NCBI RefSeq assembly: GCF_019669905.1
Contig: NZ_AP019777.1
Span: forward strand, 4,030,001-4,094,000
Length of the DNA: 64,000 nt
DNA from: Methylomonas koyamae
Lineage (GTDB): Bacteria; Pseudomonadota; Gammaproteobacteria; Methylococcales; Methylomonadaceae
Direction: 5' to 3'
The notes under the pieces are model-generated. The model did not search any database. It saw only the letters and a program-made list of their open reading frames with translations, and had not been told where the DNA came from. This document shows positions 1 to 9,360 of this stretch, piece by piece. Position 1 is the first letter of the stretch. Every line of letters starts with the position of its first letter. The translations under genes and the position numbers were made by a program.

Positions 1-816
1 ATCGCCCGCGCCTTTCTGTTACCGACGCCGACCCTGGCGCAACGCATCGTCCGTGTCAAGGCCAAAATCCGCGACGCCAAAATTCCGTACCGAACCCCGG
101 AACGCGGCGAGCTGACCGAACGCTTGCCGCCGGTGTTGCAGGTGGTGTATTTGGTATTCAACGAAGGTTACTCGGCCTCGTCCGGGCCGGAGTTAAACCG
201 TCCCGACTTATCCGCGGAAGCGATTCGGCTGGGCCGGCTGTTGCTCGAATTATTGCCGGCCGCCGAAGTGCAAGGGTTACTGGCATTAATGCTATTGCAC
301 GAATCGCGCCGTCCCGCTCGCTGCAGCGCCGACGGCGAACTGGTCTTGCTGGAGGAGCAGGACCGGTCTTTATGGGCCTCGGCCCTGATTGAGGAAGGTT
401 TGCAACGGGTGGAAAAAGCCTTGCGCCAGCCGGGTTACGGCGTCTACGCCCTACAAGCCGCTATCGCCGCAGTTCACGCCGGCGCAACCTCGGCGGCCGC
501 TACCGATTGGCGGCAAATCGCCGGGTTATACGAGGTATTGTTGAAGCTAGCACCTTCGCCGGTCATTGCATTGAACCGCGCGGTTGCCATCGCCATGCGC
601 GACGGCCCCGCCGCCGGCCTGGCTTTGATCGACGCTATCCTGGCCGAAGGCAATCTGGCCGACTACCATCTGGCCCACGCCGCCCGCGCCGACTTATTGC
701 GCCGCCTGGGGCGTACCGATTCTGCGCTGCACGCCTACCAAATGGCGCTGGCATTGGCAAAGCAGGAACCGGAGCGGCGTTTTCTGCAACGCCGGATCGG
801 CGAACTCGGCGGTTGA
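1..816 (+). CDS. ECF-type RNA polymerase sigma factor, C-terminal part (5' end outside window)
   Basis: The reading frame is open from base 1, so the N-terminus (region 2 and part of region 4) lies outside. The visible 271 residues begin with the end of a sigma region 4 helix-turn-helix (IARAFLLPTPTLAQRIVRVK), followed by the long helical extension (VLYLVFNEGYSA-like block) seen in ECF sigma factors with a DUF6596-type C-terminal domain (ECF42-like, often annotated SigJ). Such factors direct RNA polymerase to a small regulon and usually lack a classical anti-sigma factor; the extension is thought to control activity. The family's usual DGPH/YCII partner gene would be upstream and cannot be seen. 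Family assignment rests on recognised motifs; target genes are unknown. Confidence 0.8.
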   Translation: MARAFLLPTPTLAQRIVRVKAKIRDAKIPYRTPERGELTERLPPVLQVVYLVFNEGYSASSGPELNRPDLSAEAIRLGRLLLELLPAAEVQGLLALMLLHESRRPARCSADGELVLLEEQDRSLWASALIEEGLQRVEKALRQPGYGVYALQAAIAAVHAGATSAAATDWRQIAGLYEVLLKLAPSPVIALNRAVAIAMRDGPAAGLALIDAILAEGNLADYHLAHAARADLLRRLGRTDSALHAYQMALALAKQEPERRFLQRRIGELGG

Positions 817-945
817 GCCATCCGGCATCGGTTGCGGCGGCCGTTACCGCCGATTCGATTGCCGGTTCAAAGTTGCGCCGGTGTGGTATCGTAGCGCCCG
901 CAAATTCGCCGTCCCGAGCCTCATTCCAAGGAAAGCCAGCAATTC

Positions 946-3183
946 ATGGGTGCACAAGAAAACTTCGAACAACTTCCGCTAAAAGATTTCACCGAGAAGG
1001 CCTACCTCGATTATTCGATGTACGTCATTCTGGACCGGGCCTTGCCGCACATCGGCGACGGCCTCAAACCCGTGCAGCGCCGCATCGTTTATGCGATGTC
1101 CGAACTGGGGCTGACCGCGTTAGCCAAATACAAAAAATCCGCGCGCACCGTTGGCGACGTACTGGGTAAATACCATCCGCACGGCGACTCGGCCTGCTAC
1201 GAAGCCATGGTGCTAATGGCGCAGGATTTCTCCTACCGTTATCCCCTGATCGACGGCCAGGGCAACTGGGGCTCGCCAGACGATCCCAAATCGTTCGCGG
1301 CGATGCGTTACACCGAATCGCGGCTGACCGCCTACGCCCAAACCCTGCTCAGCGAGCTGGGCCAGGGCACGGTCGATTGGGTGGACAACTTCGACGGCAC
1401 CTTGCAGGAACCTTCGCTGTTGCCGGCGCGCTTGCCCAATGTACTGCTGAACGGCACCACCGGCATCGCGGTCGGTATGGCCACCGACATTCCACCGCAT
1501 AATTTGCGCGAGGTCGCCGCCGCCGTGCTGCAACTGCTCGACGAGCCGGAGACGCCGCTGGAAGGCTTGTTGGAACATATCAAGGGGCCAGATTTTCCGA
1601 CCGACGCCGAAATTGTCACGCCGGCCGCCGATCTGCAAAAGCTGTATCTGACCGGCAACGGCTCGGTGAAAATGCGCGCCAAATACGAAATCGAAGACGG
1701 CAACATCGTCATCACCGCGTTGCCGCACCAGGTGTCCGGCGCCAAGTTGTTGGAACAGATTGCGGCGCAAATGCTGGCAAAAAAGTTGCCGATGATCGAG
1801 GACTTGCGCGACGAGTCCGACCACGAAAACCCGACTCGCTTGCTGATCATTCCAAAAACCAAGCGCACCGATTTCGATGCGGTGATGTCGCATTTGTTTG
1901 CGACCACCGATCTGGAGAAAAACTACCGAGTCAACCTGAACATGATCGGCCTGAACGGCAAGCCGCAGGTCAAAAACCTCAGACAGATTCTGACGGAATG
2001 GATCGCGTTTCGGACCGAAACCGTCCGCCGGCGTCTGCAATACCGTTTGGACAAGGTGCTGGCGCGCTTGCATATCCTGGAAGGCTTGCTGATCGCCTAC
2101 CTGAACATCGACGAAGTCATCGCCATCATCCGCCACGAAGACCATCCCAAACCGGTGCTGATGGCGCGGTTCGGTTTGACCGACGTGCAGGCCGAAGCCA
2201 TTCTGGAATTGAAACTGCGGCATCTGGCGAAGTTGGAAGAAATGAAGATTCGCGGCGAGCAGGACGAATTGGAGCAAGAGCGCCAGGCGCTGGAAAAAAC
2301 GCTGGGGTCGGCGCATTTGTTGAATCGCTTGATCCGTAAAGAAATCGAACGCGACGCCGAGAAATACGGCGACGCCCGCCGCTCGCCGATCATCGAACGC
2401 GAGGCGGCGCAAGCGCTGGACACCACCGAACTGATCGCCAACGAACCGGTCACCGTGATCCTGTCGCAAAAGGGCTGGATCAGAGCAGCCAAGGGCTACG
2501 ACATCGAAGCGGAGGGTTTGAGTTACCGCGCCGGCGACGGCTATCTGTCCTCGGCCAAGGGGCGCACCACGCAACCGGCTTACGTATTGGATTCGACCGG
2601 CCGGGTCTATACCGTCACCACTCACGATTTACCGTCGGCGCGCAGCCAGGGCGAACCCTTGACCGGCCGCCTGAATCCGCCGCCCGGCAGCCTGTTTACC
2701 GCCGTGTTTACCGGCCAAGCGGACGACTGGGTGTTGATGTGCAGCAGCGCCGGTTACGGCTTTCGGGTACAGTTGAAAGAGCTGTACAGTAAAAATAAGG
2801 CTGGCAAAGCGGTGCTGACCATCCCGGAAAAAGCCAAAGCGTTAACGCCGGTGCCGATTGCGCCGGAACGTGACTTGCTGGCAGTGGCGACGTTGCAGGG
2901 CCGGCTGCTGATCTTCCCGGTCCAGGATTTACCGGAACTGGCCAAAGGCAAAGGCAACAAGCTGATTCAGATCCCGGCGTCGGACTTGGCTAACGGTAAG
3001 GATGCCGTAGTCGCCGCCACGGCTATTTCCGCGGCCGGCGAGCTGAAGGTGATTTCCGGCAAACGTTTCGTCACGTTGAAGAAAATCGATATCGAACAAT
3101 ACGCCGGAAGCCGGGCGAATCGCGGCACCGCGTTGCCGCGAGGCTTCCAAAAAGTCGATGCGCTGGAATTCGGCTTCGACTAG
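946..3183 (+). CDS. parC: DNA topoisomerase IV subunit A
   Basis: Type IIA topoisomerase breakage-reunion subunit that decatenates daughter chromosomes with ParE. The protein is 745 aa, close to E. coli ParC (752). The catalytic Tyr is Y122 in MRYTESRL, next to the conserved Arg121. The quinolone-determining helix reads [12 protein letters not shown] (S82 and E86 match E. coli S80 and E84), the quinolone-sensitive residues. The C-terminal beta-pinwheel is shorter and more degenerate than in GyrA, with no clear GyrA box, which supports ParC. parE is not adjacent. The ATG at 946 follows an AAGGAA 12 bases upstream, a rather distant ribosome site. Confidence 0.95.
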   Translation: MGAQENFEQLPLKDFTEKAYLDYSMYVILDRALPHIGDGLKPVQRRIVYAMSELGLTALAKYKKSARTVGDVLGKYHPHGDSACYEAMVLMAQDFSYRYPLIDGQGNWGSPDDPKSFAAMRYTESRLTAYAQTLLSELGQGTVDWVDNFDGTLQEPSLLPARLPNVLLNGTTGIAVGMATDIPPHNLREVAAAVLQLLDEPETPLEGLLEHIKGPDFPTDAEIVTPAADLQKLYLTGNGSVKMRAKYEIEDGNIVITALPHQVSGAKLLEQIAAQMLAKKLPMIEDLRDESDHENPTRLLIIPKTKRTDFDAVMSHLFATTDLEKNYRVNLNMIGLNGKPQVKNLRQILTEWIAFRTETVRRRLQYRLDKVLARLHILEGLLIAYLNIDEVIAIIRHEDHPKPVLMARFGLTDVQAEAILELKLRHLAKLEEMKIRGEQDELEQERQALEKTLGSAHLLNRLIRKEIERDAEKYGDARRSPIIEREAAQALDTTELIANEPVTVILSQKGWIRAAKGYDIEAEGLSYRAGDGYLSSAKGRTTQPAYVLDSTGRVYTVTTHDLPSARSQGEPLTGRLNPPPGSLFTAVFTGQADDWVLMCSSAGYGFRVQLKELYSKNKAGKAVLTIPEKAKALTPVPIAPERDLLAVATLQGRLLIFPVQDLPELAKGKGNKLIQIPASDLANGKDAVVAATAISAAGELKVISGKRFVTLKKIDIEQYAGSRANRGTALPRGFQKVDALEFGFD

Positions 3184-3289
3184 CGCTGAAATTCTTTTTT
3201 ATCAATAGTTTGTAAACAATGATCGCATGATTATCACAATGCCGCCGCCGAACTCAAAACGGTCATATCCGGCATAAGAAAAAAAGTAG

Positions 3290-3318
3290 TTGACGCATTC
3301 CGAATAAACGCCTATCAT
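3290..3318 (+). promoter_or_regulatory. Sigma-70 promoter of the tRNA-Pro-Arg-His cluster
   Basis: TTGACG (3290-3295) and TATCAT (3313-3318) are separated by 17 bases, about 50 bases before the first tRNA. It is the only strong promoter-like pair in the gap after parC, and suits a stable-RNA operon. Found by reading only. Confidence 0.7.
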
Positions 3319-3370
3319 GGCGATCTTTCTGAAGCGCTAAGGCTCTTCGGGGATAAAAAGAAGGTCAATT

Positions 3371-3447
3371 CGGGGTATAGCGCAGTCTGGTAGCGCGTCT
3401 GCTTTGGGAGCAGAATGTCGGGAGTTCGAATCTCTCTACCCCGACCA
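3371..3447 (+). tRNA. tRNA-Pro (anticodon TGG)
   Basis: 77-base cloverleaf with acceptor CGGGGTA, anticodon stem TCTGC/GCAGA around loop TTTGGGA (anticodon TGG), a T-arm with GTTCGAATC and an encoded 3' CCA. First gene of a three-tRNA cluster. Confidence 0.95.
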
Positions 3448-3453
3448 AGATTT

Positions 3454-3530
3454 GCGCTTGTAGCTCAGCCGGATAGAGCATCGGCCTTCTAAGCCGAGGG
3501 TCGCAGGTTCGAGTCCTGCCAAGCGTGCCA
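3454..3530 (+). tRNA. tRNA-Arg (anticodon TCT)
   Basis: Cloverleaf starting six bases after tRNA-Pro. The acceptor GCGCTTG pairs with CAAGCGT; anticodon stem TCGGC/GCCGA encloses CTTCTAA (anticodon TCT). T-loop GTTCGAGTC and encoded CCA are present. Reads the rare Arg codons AGA/AGG. Confidence 0.95.
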
Positions 3531-3550
3531 TCGCGAAAATCATCCATTAT

Positions 3551-3627
3551 GGTGAGCGTAGCTCAGTTGGTAGAGCCCCGGATTGTGATTCCGGTTGTCG
3601 TGGGTTCGAGCCCCATCGTTCACCCCA
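3551..3627 (+). tRNA. tRNA-His (anticodon GTG)
   Basis: Cloverleaf with anticodon GTG in loop TTGTGAT between CCGGA and TCCGG. The extra 5' G at 3551 can pair with the C discriminator at 3624, as is characteristic of tRNA-His. CCA is encoded. Pro/Arg/His clusters recur in gammaproteobacteria (compare argX-hisR-leuT-proM of E. coli); no leucine tRNA follows here. Confidence 0.95.
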
Positions 3628-4106
3628 TCCAGACCAAGTCAAAAAGTTAGCCTACTACCAATAGAGATCATTAGGCCAGCCTTATCTGCTACTCAAAAAA
3701 GAACAAACGATCTACCACCTGTTCACTTAAAAACCCCTCACCTGAGCATCTTTTTCGTCCTTTTATTTATCGGAGAAGCTATCTCCAACAGTTCGCCGAC
3801 TTCTTAATATCAGCTTGGCAACTCGCTCAGACGCTATTCAGCTGACTCAGGACCATCCCATGCCCGCCCTACCGAAATTCATACCCCTAGCCAGCGCGGT
3901 TTTTGCGCAAATTTTTCGATGTGAATTTTGGTTACGCCGTTGCCATCCTTCGATCCGCCGGAAACTCGGCACTTCAGGATAATGAGTAAATTTCGCGATG
4001 TGCAAATAATGCAAATAAATGGCGTTTCCTGCAATTAGGAAACGCCAATTTACCGCCAAAGACCGAAAGATAAAAAATTATTTTCTTTATCTTTCAATGG
4101 GTTGAT
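3628..4106. other. Intergenic stretch between tRNA-His and tmRNA, no gene seen
   Basis: About 480 bases of lower-GC sequence. Short open frames exist on both strands but none has a ribosome site or recognisable product. The only structured elements are near the tmRNA end: the hairpin at 4021-4046 and an AT-rich inverted repeat (GAAAGATAA/TTATCTTTC) around 4065-4095. Confidence 0.6.
4021..4046 (-). terminator. Probable terminator of tmRNA transcript
   Basis: Perfect 10-bp inverted repeat GGCGTTTCCT / AGGAAACGCC with a 6-base loop, about 60 bases beyond the tmRNA 3' end. On the - strand it is followed by the T-rich ATTTATTTG, so it could end tmRNA transcription; it could also act on + strand read-through from the tRNAs. 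Confidence 0.5.
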
Positions 4107-4487
4107 TGGTGGAGGTGGGGGGAATTGAACCCCCGTCCGCAAGCACTCCGCCACAAGCTCTACATGCTTATCCCGCGCTTTTAATTTAACTGTTGACTAC
4201 CCGTCGGGCCAAGAGGATCAACAGCGATTTCGATTGGATTTAGCGATTCAGGCTCCGAACTAAGCCCTGGCGCGATCTTATGTAATATGATCCCTGAGCG
4301 CCTCTCGAAAGAGACTCCAGACGCATAAGTACATCTGGTCAGAGAAGTGGTGCAGGTTTTAAGCTGCTAAGGCCACTGAGTAGTTTTCGTCGTTTGCGAA
4401 TACTTTTTTTCAGTAGGTTTTACGAGCTGTACTGTGCTCGGCATGCACCTGAGGTTTTGCTACCCACGTCGAAGCCATGTCACCCCC
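4107..4487 (-). ncRNA. ssrA: Transfer-messenger RNA (tmRNA)
   Basis: 381-base tmRNA that rescues stalled ribosomes with SmpB and adds a degradation tag. The 5' end GGGGGTGA and the 3' end CACCTCCACCA pair as the tRNA-like acceptor (one G-U pair), and the T-arm (GGGGGTTCAATTCCCCC) is clear. The tag frame reads on the - strand from 4397 to 4359 as ANDENYSVALAA followed by TAA. The ending ALAA is the ClpXP/ClpAP-type signal. A TAGAAT -10-like hexamer lies nine bases upstream of the 5' end (4497-4502), but without a convincing -35. smpB is not in the window. Confidence 0.95.
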
Positions 4488-4679
4488 GGAATCTTCATTC
4501 TACCAAAACGATAAAAGAATTGCTCTTTAAGATAGGGACTCGCTCGATAAGTTCAACCCCTTCCCCGCCCGCCTTCACCTTGATTTCCGCTTGAATCGCC
4601 GGCATTTAGCGTTACGGTTGAATTGACCGGCCGACGCCGCACCGCATTTAGCGATTGTTCGCCCGCCGGCTATCGTCTA

Positions 4680-4685
4680 TATAAT
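4680..4685 (+). promoter_or_regulatory. -10 element upstream of cbpA
   Basis: A perfect TATAAT lies 47 bases before the GTG start of cbpA. The best upstream partner is TTGTTC (4655-4660) at a long 19-base spacing, so the -35 is weak. Confidence 0.4.
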
Positions 4686-4732
4686 CCCTAGCCCGATTGG
4701 GCTTGACCAACGTCAGTCACAGGAGGCATGGC

Positions 4733-5677
4733 GTGCAATATAAAGATTATTACCAGATTTTAGGTGTCAGCCGTGATGCGGCATTGGCCGACATCAAAAA
4801 GGCTTACCGCAAATTGGCGCGCAAATACCATCCGGATATCTCCAAGGAGCCGGATGCCGAAGCCAAAATGAAGGAAATCAACGAGGCGTACGCGGTGTTG
4901 TCCGACACCGAAAAACGTGCGGCGTACGACCAACTTGGCCGCGGCTACCGTTCCGGCCAGGAGTTTCATCCACCGCCGAACTGGGATGCCGGCTTCGAAT
5001 TCTCCAGCGGAGACGCGGCCGATTTCGGCGATTTTTTTAGTCAGTTGTTCGGGCGGATGGGAGCACGCGGCCGCGGCGGCCCGTTCGAAGCGCACGCCGG
5101 CGGGTTCCAGGCTCAAGGCGAGGACCATCATGCCAAAGTGTTGCTGGACGTGGAAGATGCGTTTCGCGGAGCCACCCGCCAGATCAGCCTGCGGGTGCCA
5201 ACGATGGACGCCGGTGGCCACGTCACGCTACACACCCGTACCTTGAACGTCAAAATCCCCAAGGGCGTCTACGAAGGCCAGATCATTCGCCTGGCCGGCC
5301 AAGGGGCACCAGGGATAGGCAACGGCAAATCCGGAGATTTATTGCTGGAAGTGCATTTCAACCCGCACCCGAAACTTCGGGTAGACGGCAGTAATCTGCA
5401 TCTGACATTACCGGTCGCACCATGGGAAGCGGCACTCGGAGCAGTGTTGCCAATCAATCTGTTCGACACCGGTTTGAAAGTGCGGATTCCGGAAGGCACC
5501 CAAAGCGGCCAGCAATTACGGGTGCGCGGCAAGGGCATCCCCAGCGCGACACCTGGCGACTTGCTGCTGGACATCCAAGTGGTACTGCCGCCGGCCAACA
5601 CCGACAAGGCCAAAGAACTTTACCAAACCATGGCGCGCGAGCTGGCTTTCGATCCGCGCGCAACGCACAGGAGTTAA
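4733..5677 (+). CDS. cbpA: Curved DNA-binding protein CbpA, DnaJ-type co-chaperone
   Basis: Hsp40 (type II J protein) that stimulates DnaK and binds curved DNA. An N-terminal J domain (about residues 3-68) carries the HPD motif in RKYHPDIS. A Gly/Phe-rich linker and two C-terminal beta-sandwich substrate domains follow. There are no CxxCxGxG zinc repeats, which separates it from DnaJ. I chose the GTG at 4733 because AGGAGG (4721-4726) sits six bases before it; an ATG-led frame from 4697 would add 12 residues with no family match. With GTG the length is 314 aa against 306 in E. coli. Its stop is two bases before cbpM. Confidence 0.92.
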   Translation: MQYKDYYQILGVSRDAALADIKKAYRKLARKYHPDISKEPDAEAKMKEINEAYAVLSDTEKRAAYDQLGRGYRSGQEFHPPPNWDAGFEFSSGDAADFGDFFSQLFGRMGARGRGGPFEAHAGGFQAQGEDHHAKVLLDVEDAFRGATRQISLRVPTMDAGGHVTLHTRTLNVKIPKGVYEGQIIRLAGQGAPGIGNGKSGDLLLEVHFNPHPKLRVDGSNLHLTLPVAPWEAALGAVLPINLFDTGLKVRIPEGTQSGQQLRVRGKGIPSATPGDLLLDIQVVLPPANTDKAKELYQTMARELAFDPRATHRS

Positions 5678-5679
5678 AC

Positions 5680-5991
5680 ATGTCCGGATCGTTGACCGCC
5701 ATTGCCCTGGACGCCGTGCTCGAGGAACACGGCTTGACTTTGCAGCAACTCGCCGCGCTGTGTGCGGTAGACCACGACTGGGTCAGCCGCCACATTGAAG
5801 AAGGCTTGTTAACTCCAAGCCAGCACGGCGGCGAATGGCGTTTTTCCAGCGCCACGCTGCTGCGGGTAAGACGCATCGCCAACATCGAGCGCCAGTTCGA
5901 GGCCTTACCCGAACTGGCGGCGCTGGTCGCCGACATGCAGGAAGAAATCGACGACCTGCGCCGCCGCTTGCGTCGCGCCGGCCTGGAATAA
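5680..5991 (+). CDS. cbpM: Chaperone modulatory protein CbpM
   Basis: 103-aa MerR-helix-like protein, close to the usual size of CbpM (101 in E. coli). CbpM binds the J domain of CbpA and blocks its activity with DnaK and DNA. Visible features are an N-terminal helical part with a winged-helix flavour (LCAVDHDWVSRHIEEGLL) and a C-terminal charged coiled coil (DMQEEIDDLRRRLRRA). It lies directly downstream of cbpA with an AGGAG ribosome site, the standard cbpAM arrangement. Confidence 0.9.
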   Translation: MSGSLTAIALDAVLEEHGLTLQQLAALCAVDHDWVSRHIEEGLLTPSQHGGEWRFSSATLLRVRRIANIERQFEALPELAALVADMQEEIDDLRRRLRRAGLE

Positions 5992-5994
5992 ACG

Positions 5995-6945
5995 ATGAAC
6001 CACGCCATCCAACACAGCCACCGCTGGCTGAACCGACTACAAACCGTGTTATTGGTCGGCGCCATGCTAGGCGTCTGCTCGTTGGCCGGCAGCCTGTTAT
6101 TTGGCGACGACGGCGTCTGGATGGCGTTGGCCGCGGCCGGCTTCGGCCTGTTGATCACGCCCGGCAGCGCCTGGCGCCTGACTTTGCATTTCTACAGGGC
6201 GCGGCCGATCTACCCGCAAGAAGCGCCGGCATTATGGCAAATGTTGGAAACTTTGGCCGAACCCGCCGAATTGCCCGGCGTGCCGACACCCTACTTCTTC
6301 CCCAGCCCGGTCATCAACGCCTTTGCGGTGGGCAGCCGCGAGCAATCGGCGATCGCGTTGAGCGACAGCCTATTGCAACGTTTGTCGCCCCGAGAGCTGG
6401 CCGGCGTCTTGGCCCACGAACTTTCGCATATTGCCAATAACGATCTACGAGTAATGGGTCTAGCCGACGTAGTCAGTCGCATTACGGCGATATTTGCCAG
6501 CCTGGGCCAATTGTTTCTGCTATTGAGCATTCCGGCAATGCTGTTTGCCGGTGTCGTATTGGAATTCAACTGGCCGGCGATACTGCTTTTGCTATTTTCG
6601 CCGCACTTGGCTTTGTTGGCGCAATTGGGCTTGTCCAGGACCCGCGAATACGACGCCGATTTGAACGCGGCAATACTGACCGGCGACCCGTTGGGTTTGG
6701 CCCAAGCGCTGGCGCACATCGAACAAGCCAGCAAAGGCTGGCTGGCGGTGCTGCTTCCCGGTTGGGGCAACCCGGAACCCTCCTGGCTGCGCACCCATCC
6801 GCCGACCGCAGAACGGATTTGCCGCCTACAAGCCTTGGTGCCAGCGGCGCCTAGCCACTGGCTAAATTACGCGCCGCTCTTGGGTTATAGCGTAACCCCG
6901 GTGCCACGAGCACCACGCTGGCGAATTGGCGGATTGTGGCGTTAA
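5995..6945 (+). CDS. M48-family membrane zinc metalloprotease (HtpX-like)
   Basis: 316-aa integral membrane peptidase. The zinc motif HELSH is at residues 141-145 (GVLAHELSHIANND), with the probable third ligand Glu in SRTREYDAD near residue 219. Hydrophobic segments at about 17-36 and 38-56 precede the catalytic domain; two more (about 160-185 and 190-210) lie between the zinc motifs, as in HtpX. Family members degrade misfolded membrane proteins on the cytoplasmic side. Only three bases separate it from cbpM, so it may share that transcript and belong to a protein-quality-control group. It is somewhat longer than E. coli HtpX (293) and divergent, so no symbol is given. Confidence 0.85.
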   Translation: MNHAIQHSHRWLNRLQTVLLVGAMLGVCSLAGSLLFGDDGVWMALAAAGFGLLITPGSAWRLTLHFYRARPIYPQEAPALWQMLETLAEPAELPGVPTPYFFPSPVINAFAVGSREQSAIALSDSLLQRLSPRELAGVLAHELSHIANNDLRVMGLADVVSRITAIFASLGQLFLLLSIPAMLFAGVVLEFNWPAILLLLFSPHLALLAQLGLSRTREYDADLNAAILTGDPLGLAQALAHIEQASKGWLAVLLPGWGNPEPSWLRTHPPTAERICRLQALVPAAPSHWLNYAPLLGYSVTPVPRAPRWRIGGLWR

Positions 6946-7042
6946 TTTCGGCCATCCTCTTGTTTTTATCGGCCCAGTCCCAAGTTTAAGCGGCAAACCC
7001 TTCGCCGTCGCGAAGGCTACCAGTCCACATTTAGAGGCCAAC

Positions 7043-7477
7043 ATGAGCGAATCGATTCACCTAGCCTGCCCGCACTGCGCAGCCATCAACCGCCTGCCTG
7101 CCGCACGCCTCAGCCAACATCCGAAATGCGGCCAATGCCACCTTCCGCTGTTTACTGCTCATCCGCTGGAATTGACGGCGGCCAATTTCGACAAGCATGT
7201 GCGCCGCAGCGATATCCCGTTGCTAGTGGATTTTTGGGCGGCTTGGTGCGGTCCTTGCCGAATGATGGCGCCCGCCTTTGCGCAGGCGGCCGGCTTACTC
7301 GAGCCGACGATGCGCTTGGGCAAGATCGACACCGAGGCACAAACCGACTTGAGCGAGCAATTCCAGATCCGCAGCATTCCGACACTGATTCTGTTCAAGG
7401 ACGGCCGCGAAGTTGCCCGCCAAGCCGGCGCAATGACTACCCAAGACATCGTGCGCTGGGCAAAAAGCCACGCCTGA
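7043..7477 (+). CDS. trxC: Thioredoxin 2
   Basis: 144-aa thioredoxin with an N-terminal zinc ribbon (CPHC at about residues 9-12, CGQC at about 32-35) followed by a thioredoxin fold with the redox motif WCGPC and the cis-Pro segment SIPTL. This layout defines TrxC, a cytoplasmic disulfide reductase often induced by oxidative stress. The ATG at 7043 gives the full zinc ribbon; a longer in-frame extension upstream lacks homology. It stands alone after the M48 gene with about 100 bases between. Confidence 0.95.
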   Translation: MSESIHLACPHCAAINRLPAARLSQHPKCGQCHLPLFTAHPLELTAANFDKHVRRSDIPLLVDFWAAWCGPCRMMAPAFAQAAGLLEPTMRLGKIDTEAQTDLSEQFQIRSIPTLILFKDGREVARQAGAMTTQDIVRWAKSHA

Positions 7478-7486
7478 AACAATTTG

Positions 7487-7957
7487 CTATGGCAATCGCT
7501 TCAGCGGAATTTGGAAGCGTTGCCGGGCAATGTCGCCGGCCCGACCGCTGTAACCGCTCAAATACAAGTCCCGGCCGCAGACGTGCGGCAAAGCCGAACA
7601 GCGGCCGGCAATTGCAAAGCGCTCGCCGGCCAAACGAAACGTCAGCGGTACGCAATCGTTACGCAGAATCGGACCAGCCACCGACAAATCGATACGCTGT
7701 TCGCAGCGTTCGTAGAGCAGAGAATCCACTTCCAGTACCAACTCGGCGATAACGACCCGGTCGTTATCGCCGAGGCAGCCGTAAATCGTACAACGGCAGT
7801 CGTGCAAATCCGCCAGCAAGCATTCCGCTAACTTGGTTAGCGTCGGCCGGCCGGCTATCAGCGCGCGTAGATTATCCAAACCGTGGTATTGCCTCATAAG
7901 CTTTGCCGATAGCGTCGATAGGTGTTTGCCATTAAAATAGCCCGCTAACCTTTGCAT
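7487..7957 (-). CDS. Hypothetical protein, family not recognised
   Basis: 156-aa frame on the strand opposite its neighbours, convergent with trxC and divergent from cysD (29 bases between starts). I do not recognise a family. The protein has many Arg and Leu, six Cys (for example DCRCTIYGCLG), and no signal peptide or membrane segment. Codon choice resembles neighbouring genes better than the + strand frames do, which is the main reason to call it. Neither possible start (7957, or the ATG at 7896) has a good ribosome site. The longer form would put its promoter inside the cysD leader. It may be real or a chance frame. Confidence 0.45.
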   Translation of the reverse strand: MQRLAGYFNGKHLSTLSAKLMRQYHGLDNLRALIAGRPTLTKLAECLLADLHDCRCTIYGCLGDNDRVVIAELVLEVDSLLYERCEQRIDLSVAGPILRNDCVPLTFRLAGERFAIAGRCSALPHVCGRDLYLSGYSGRAGDIARQRFQIPLKRLP

Positions 7958-7986
7958 GCAAACAGGCCGCGCGCCCCGGATAATTG

Positions 7987-8895
7987 ATGACCGATTATAA
8001 ACTGACCCACCTGAAACAGCTCGAAGCCGAAAGTATCCATATCATCCGCGAAGTGGCCGCGGAATTCGAAAAACCCGTCATGCTGTATTCCATCGGCAAA
8101 GACTCGGCAGTGATGTTGCATCTGACCCGCAAAGCTTTTTTCCCCGGCAAACCGCCTTTCCCGCTGCTGCATGTCGATACCACCTGGAAGTTCCGGGAAA
8201 TGATCGAATTCCGCGACCGGATGGCGAAAGACTTGGGCTGGGATTTGATTGTCCATATCAACCAGGAAGGCGTGGCTGAAGGCATCGGCCCATTCACCCA
8301 CGGCAGTAAGAAGCACACCGACGTGATGAAAACCGACGCGTTGAAACAAGCCTTGAACAAATACCAGTTCGACGCCGCATTCGGTGGCGCTCGCCGCGAC
8401 GAGGAAAAATCCCGCGCCAAGGAACGGGTTTACTCGTTCCGCGACAAGAACCACCGCTGGGATCCGAAAAACCAACGCCCGGAGCTTTGGAATATTTACA
8501 ACGGCAAGATCGACAAAGGCGAGTCGATTCGGGTGTTCCCTTTATCCAACTGGACTGAGTTGGACATCTGGCAATACATCCATCTGGAGAACATTCCGAT
8601 TGTACCTTTGTACTTTGCCAAAGAACGTCCGGTGGTCAACAAGGACGGCATGCTGATCATGGTCGACGACGACCGGATGCCAATAGGCCCCGACGACAAA
8701 GTCGAAATGAAAATGGTGCGCTTCCGTACCTTGGGCTGCTACCCGCTAACCGGCGCCGTCGAATCGACAGCGACCACTTTGCCGGAAATCATTCAGGAAA
8801 TGTTGCTGACCACCACGTCCGAGCGTCAGGGCCGCTTGATTGACCACGATCAAGCCGGGTCGATGGAGCAGAAGAAGCGGGAAGGTTATTTCTAA
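7987..8895 (+). CDS. cysD: Sulfate adenylyltransferase subunit 2
   Basis: Small catalytic subunit of ATP sulfurylase. With the GTPase CysN it makes adenosine 5'-phosphosulfate from sulfate and ATP, the first step of assimilatory sulfate reduction. 302 aa, the same as E. coli CysD. The PP-loop of the PAPS-reductase/ATP-pyrophosphatase fold is [13 protein letters not shown] near residue 35, and the family block [15 protein letters not shown] follows. The ATG at 7987 matches the family start; a TTG one codon earlier is less likely. In most proteobacteria cysN follows almost immediately, but here three other genes intervene. Confidence 0.95.
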   Translation: MTDYKLTHLKQLEAESIHIIREVAAEFEKPVMLYSIGKDSAVMLHLTRKAFFPGKPPFPLLHVDTTWKFREMIEFRDRMAKDLGWDLIVHINQEGVAEGIGPFTHGSKKHTDVMKTDALKQALNKYQFDAAFGGARRDEEKSRAKERVYSFRDKNHRWDPKNQRPELWNIYNGKIDKGESIRVFPLSNWTELDIWQYIHLENIPIVPLYFAKERPVVNKDGMLIMVDDDRMPIGPDDKVEMKMVRFRTLGCYPLTGAVESTATTLPEIIQEMLLTTTSERQGRLIDHDQAGSMEQKKREGYF

Positions 8896-8907
8896 AGCGA
8901 AAAGGCA

Positions 8908-9333
8908 ATGAAGAAATTGTTGTGGGCATTTATGCTGTTGTACGCTGCCGATAGTTCGGGTGGTTTTTATAAATGCACCGATGCAAAAGGCCGCGTGGTT
9001 TATTCCGATACCGCTTGCGATCACAAAGCCGATCGAAAAATTCCGGATTTGAAGCCGCTTGCGGAAGTAAAAGCCGAACAGCCAGCGGCCTCTAAGCTGA
9101 CCGATAAGATAAAAGGCCTTTTTCAGAGTAGTCCAGGCTCGGAGTCCGAGTCTTCACAGCCACTGTCGAATCGCACGGATCAGACCCGGCAAAAATTCGC
9201 GTGCGATGGCCGAGTGTATTGCTCGCAAATGACTTCTTGCGAAGAAGCCACTTTCTTCATCAATCATTGCCCGGATACCAAAATGGACGGTAATAACGAC
9301 GGCGTTCCCTGCGAAAAACAGTGGTGCCGATGA
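8908..9333 (+). CDS. Secreted DUF4124/excalibur calcium-binding domain protein
   Basis: 141-aa exported small protein. A signal peptide (MKKLLWAFMLLYAADSSGG) is followed by a DUF4124-like segment (FYKCTDAKGRVVYSD, residues 20-35), a Ser/Glu-rich linker and a C-terminal Cys-rich excalibur domain. That domain holds the Asp-rich loop DGNNDGVPCE, which matches an EF-hand-like calcium site, and paired cysteines likely to form disulfides. Function in the family is not established; extracellular or periplasmic location is inferred. It lies 12 bases after cysD on the same strand, so it may be read from the cysD promoter. Confidence 0.8.
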   Translation: MKKLLWAFMLLYAADSSGGFYKCTDAKGRVVYSDTACDHKADRKIPDLKPLAEVKAEQPAASKLTDKIKGLFQSSPGSESESSQPLSNRTDQTRQKFACDGRVYCSQMTSCEEATFFINHCPDTKMDGNNDGVPCEKQWCR

Positions 9334-9360
9334 TTTCGTTTAATTTTTGATAGGCGACTC

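Noticed and set aside
1213..2625. 470-codon open frame on the - strand within parC
   Set aside because: It is antisense to a clear topoisomerase gene, Gln/Arg-rich in the way of GC-driven shadow frames, and has no family match or ribosome site.
3628..4106. Small genes in the tRNA-tmRNA gap
   Set aside because: The 70-codon frames on both strands have no ribosome site, family match or codon bias.
7487..7957. PilZ domain in the hypothetical protein
   Set aside because: The RxxxR and D/NxSxxG motifs of PilZ are not found, so no such function is claimed.
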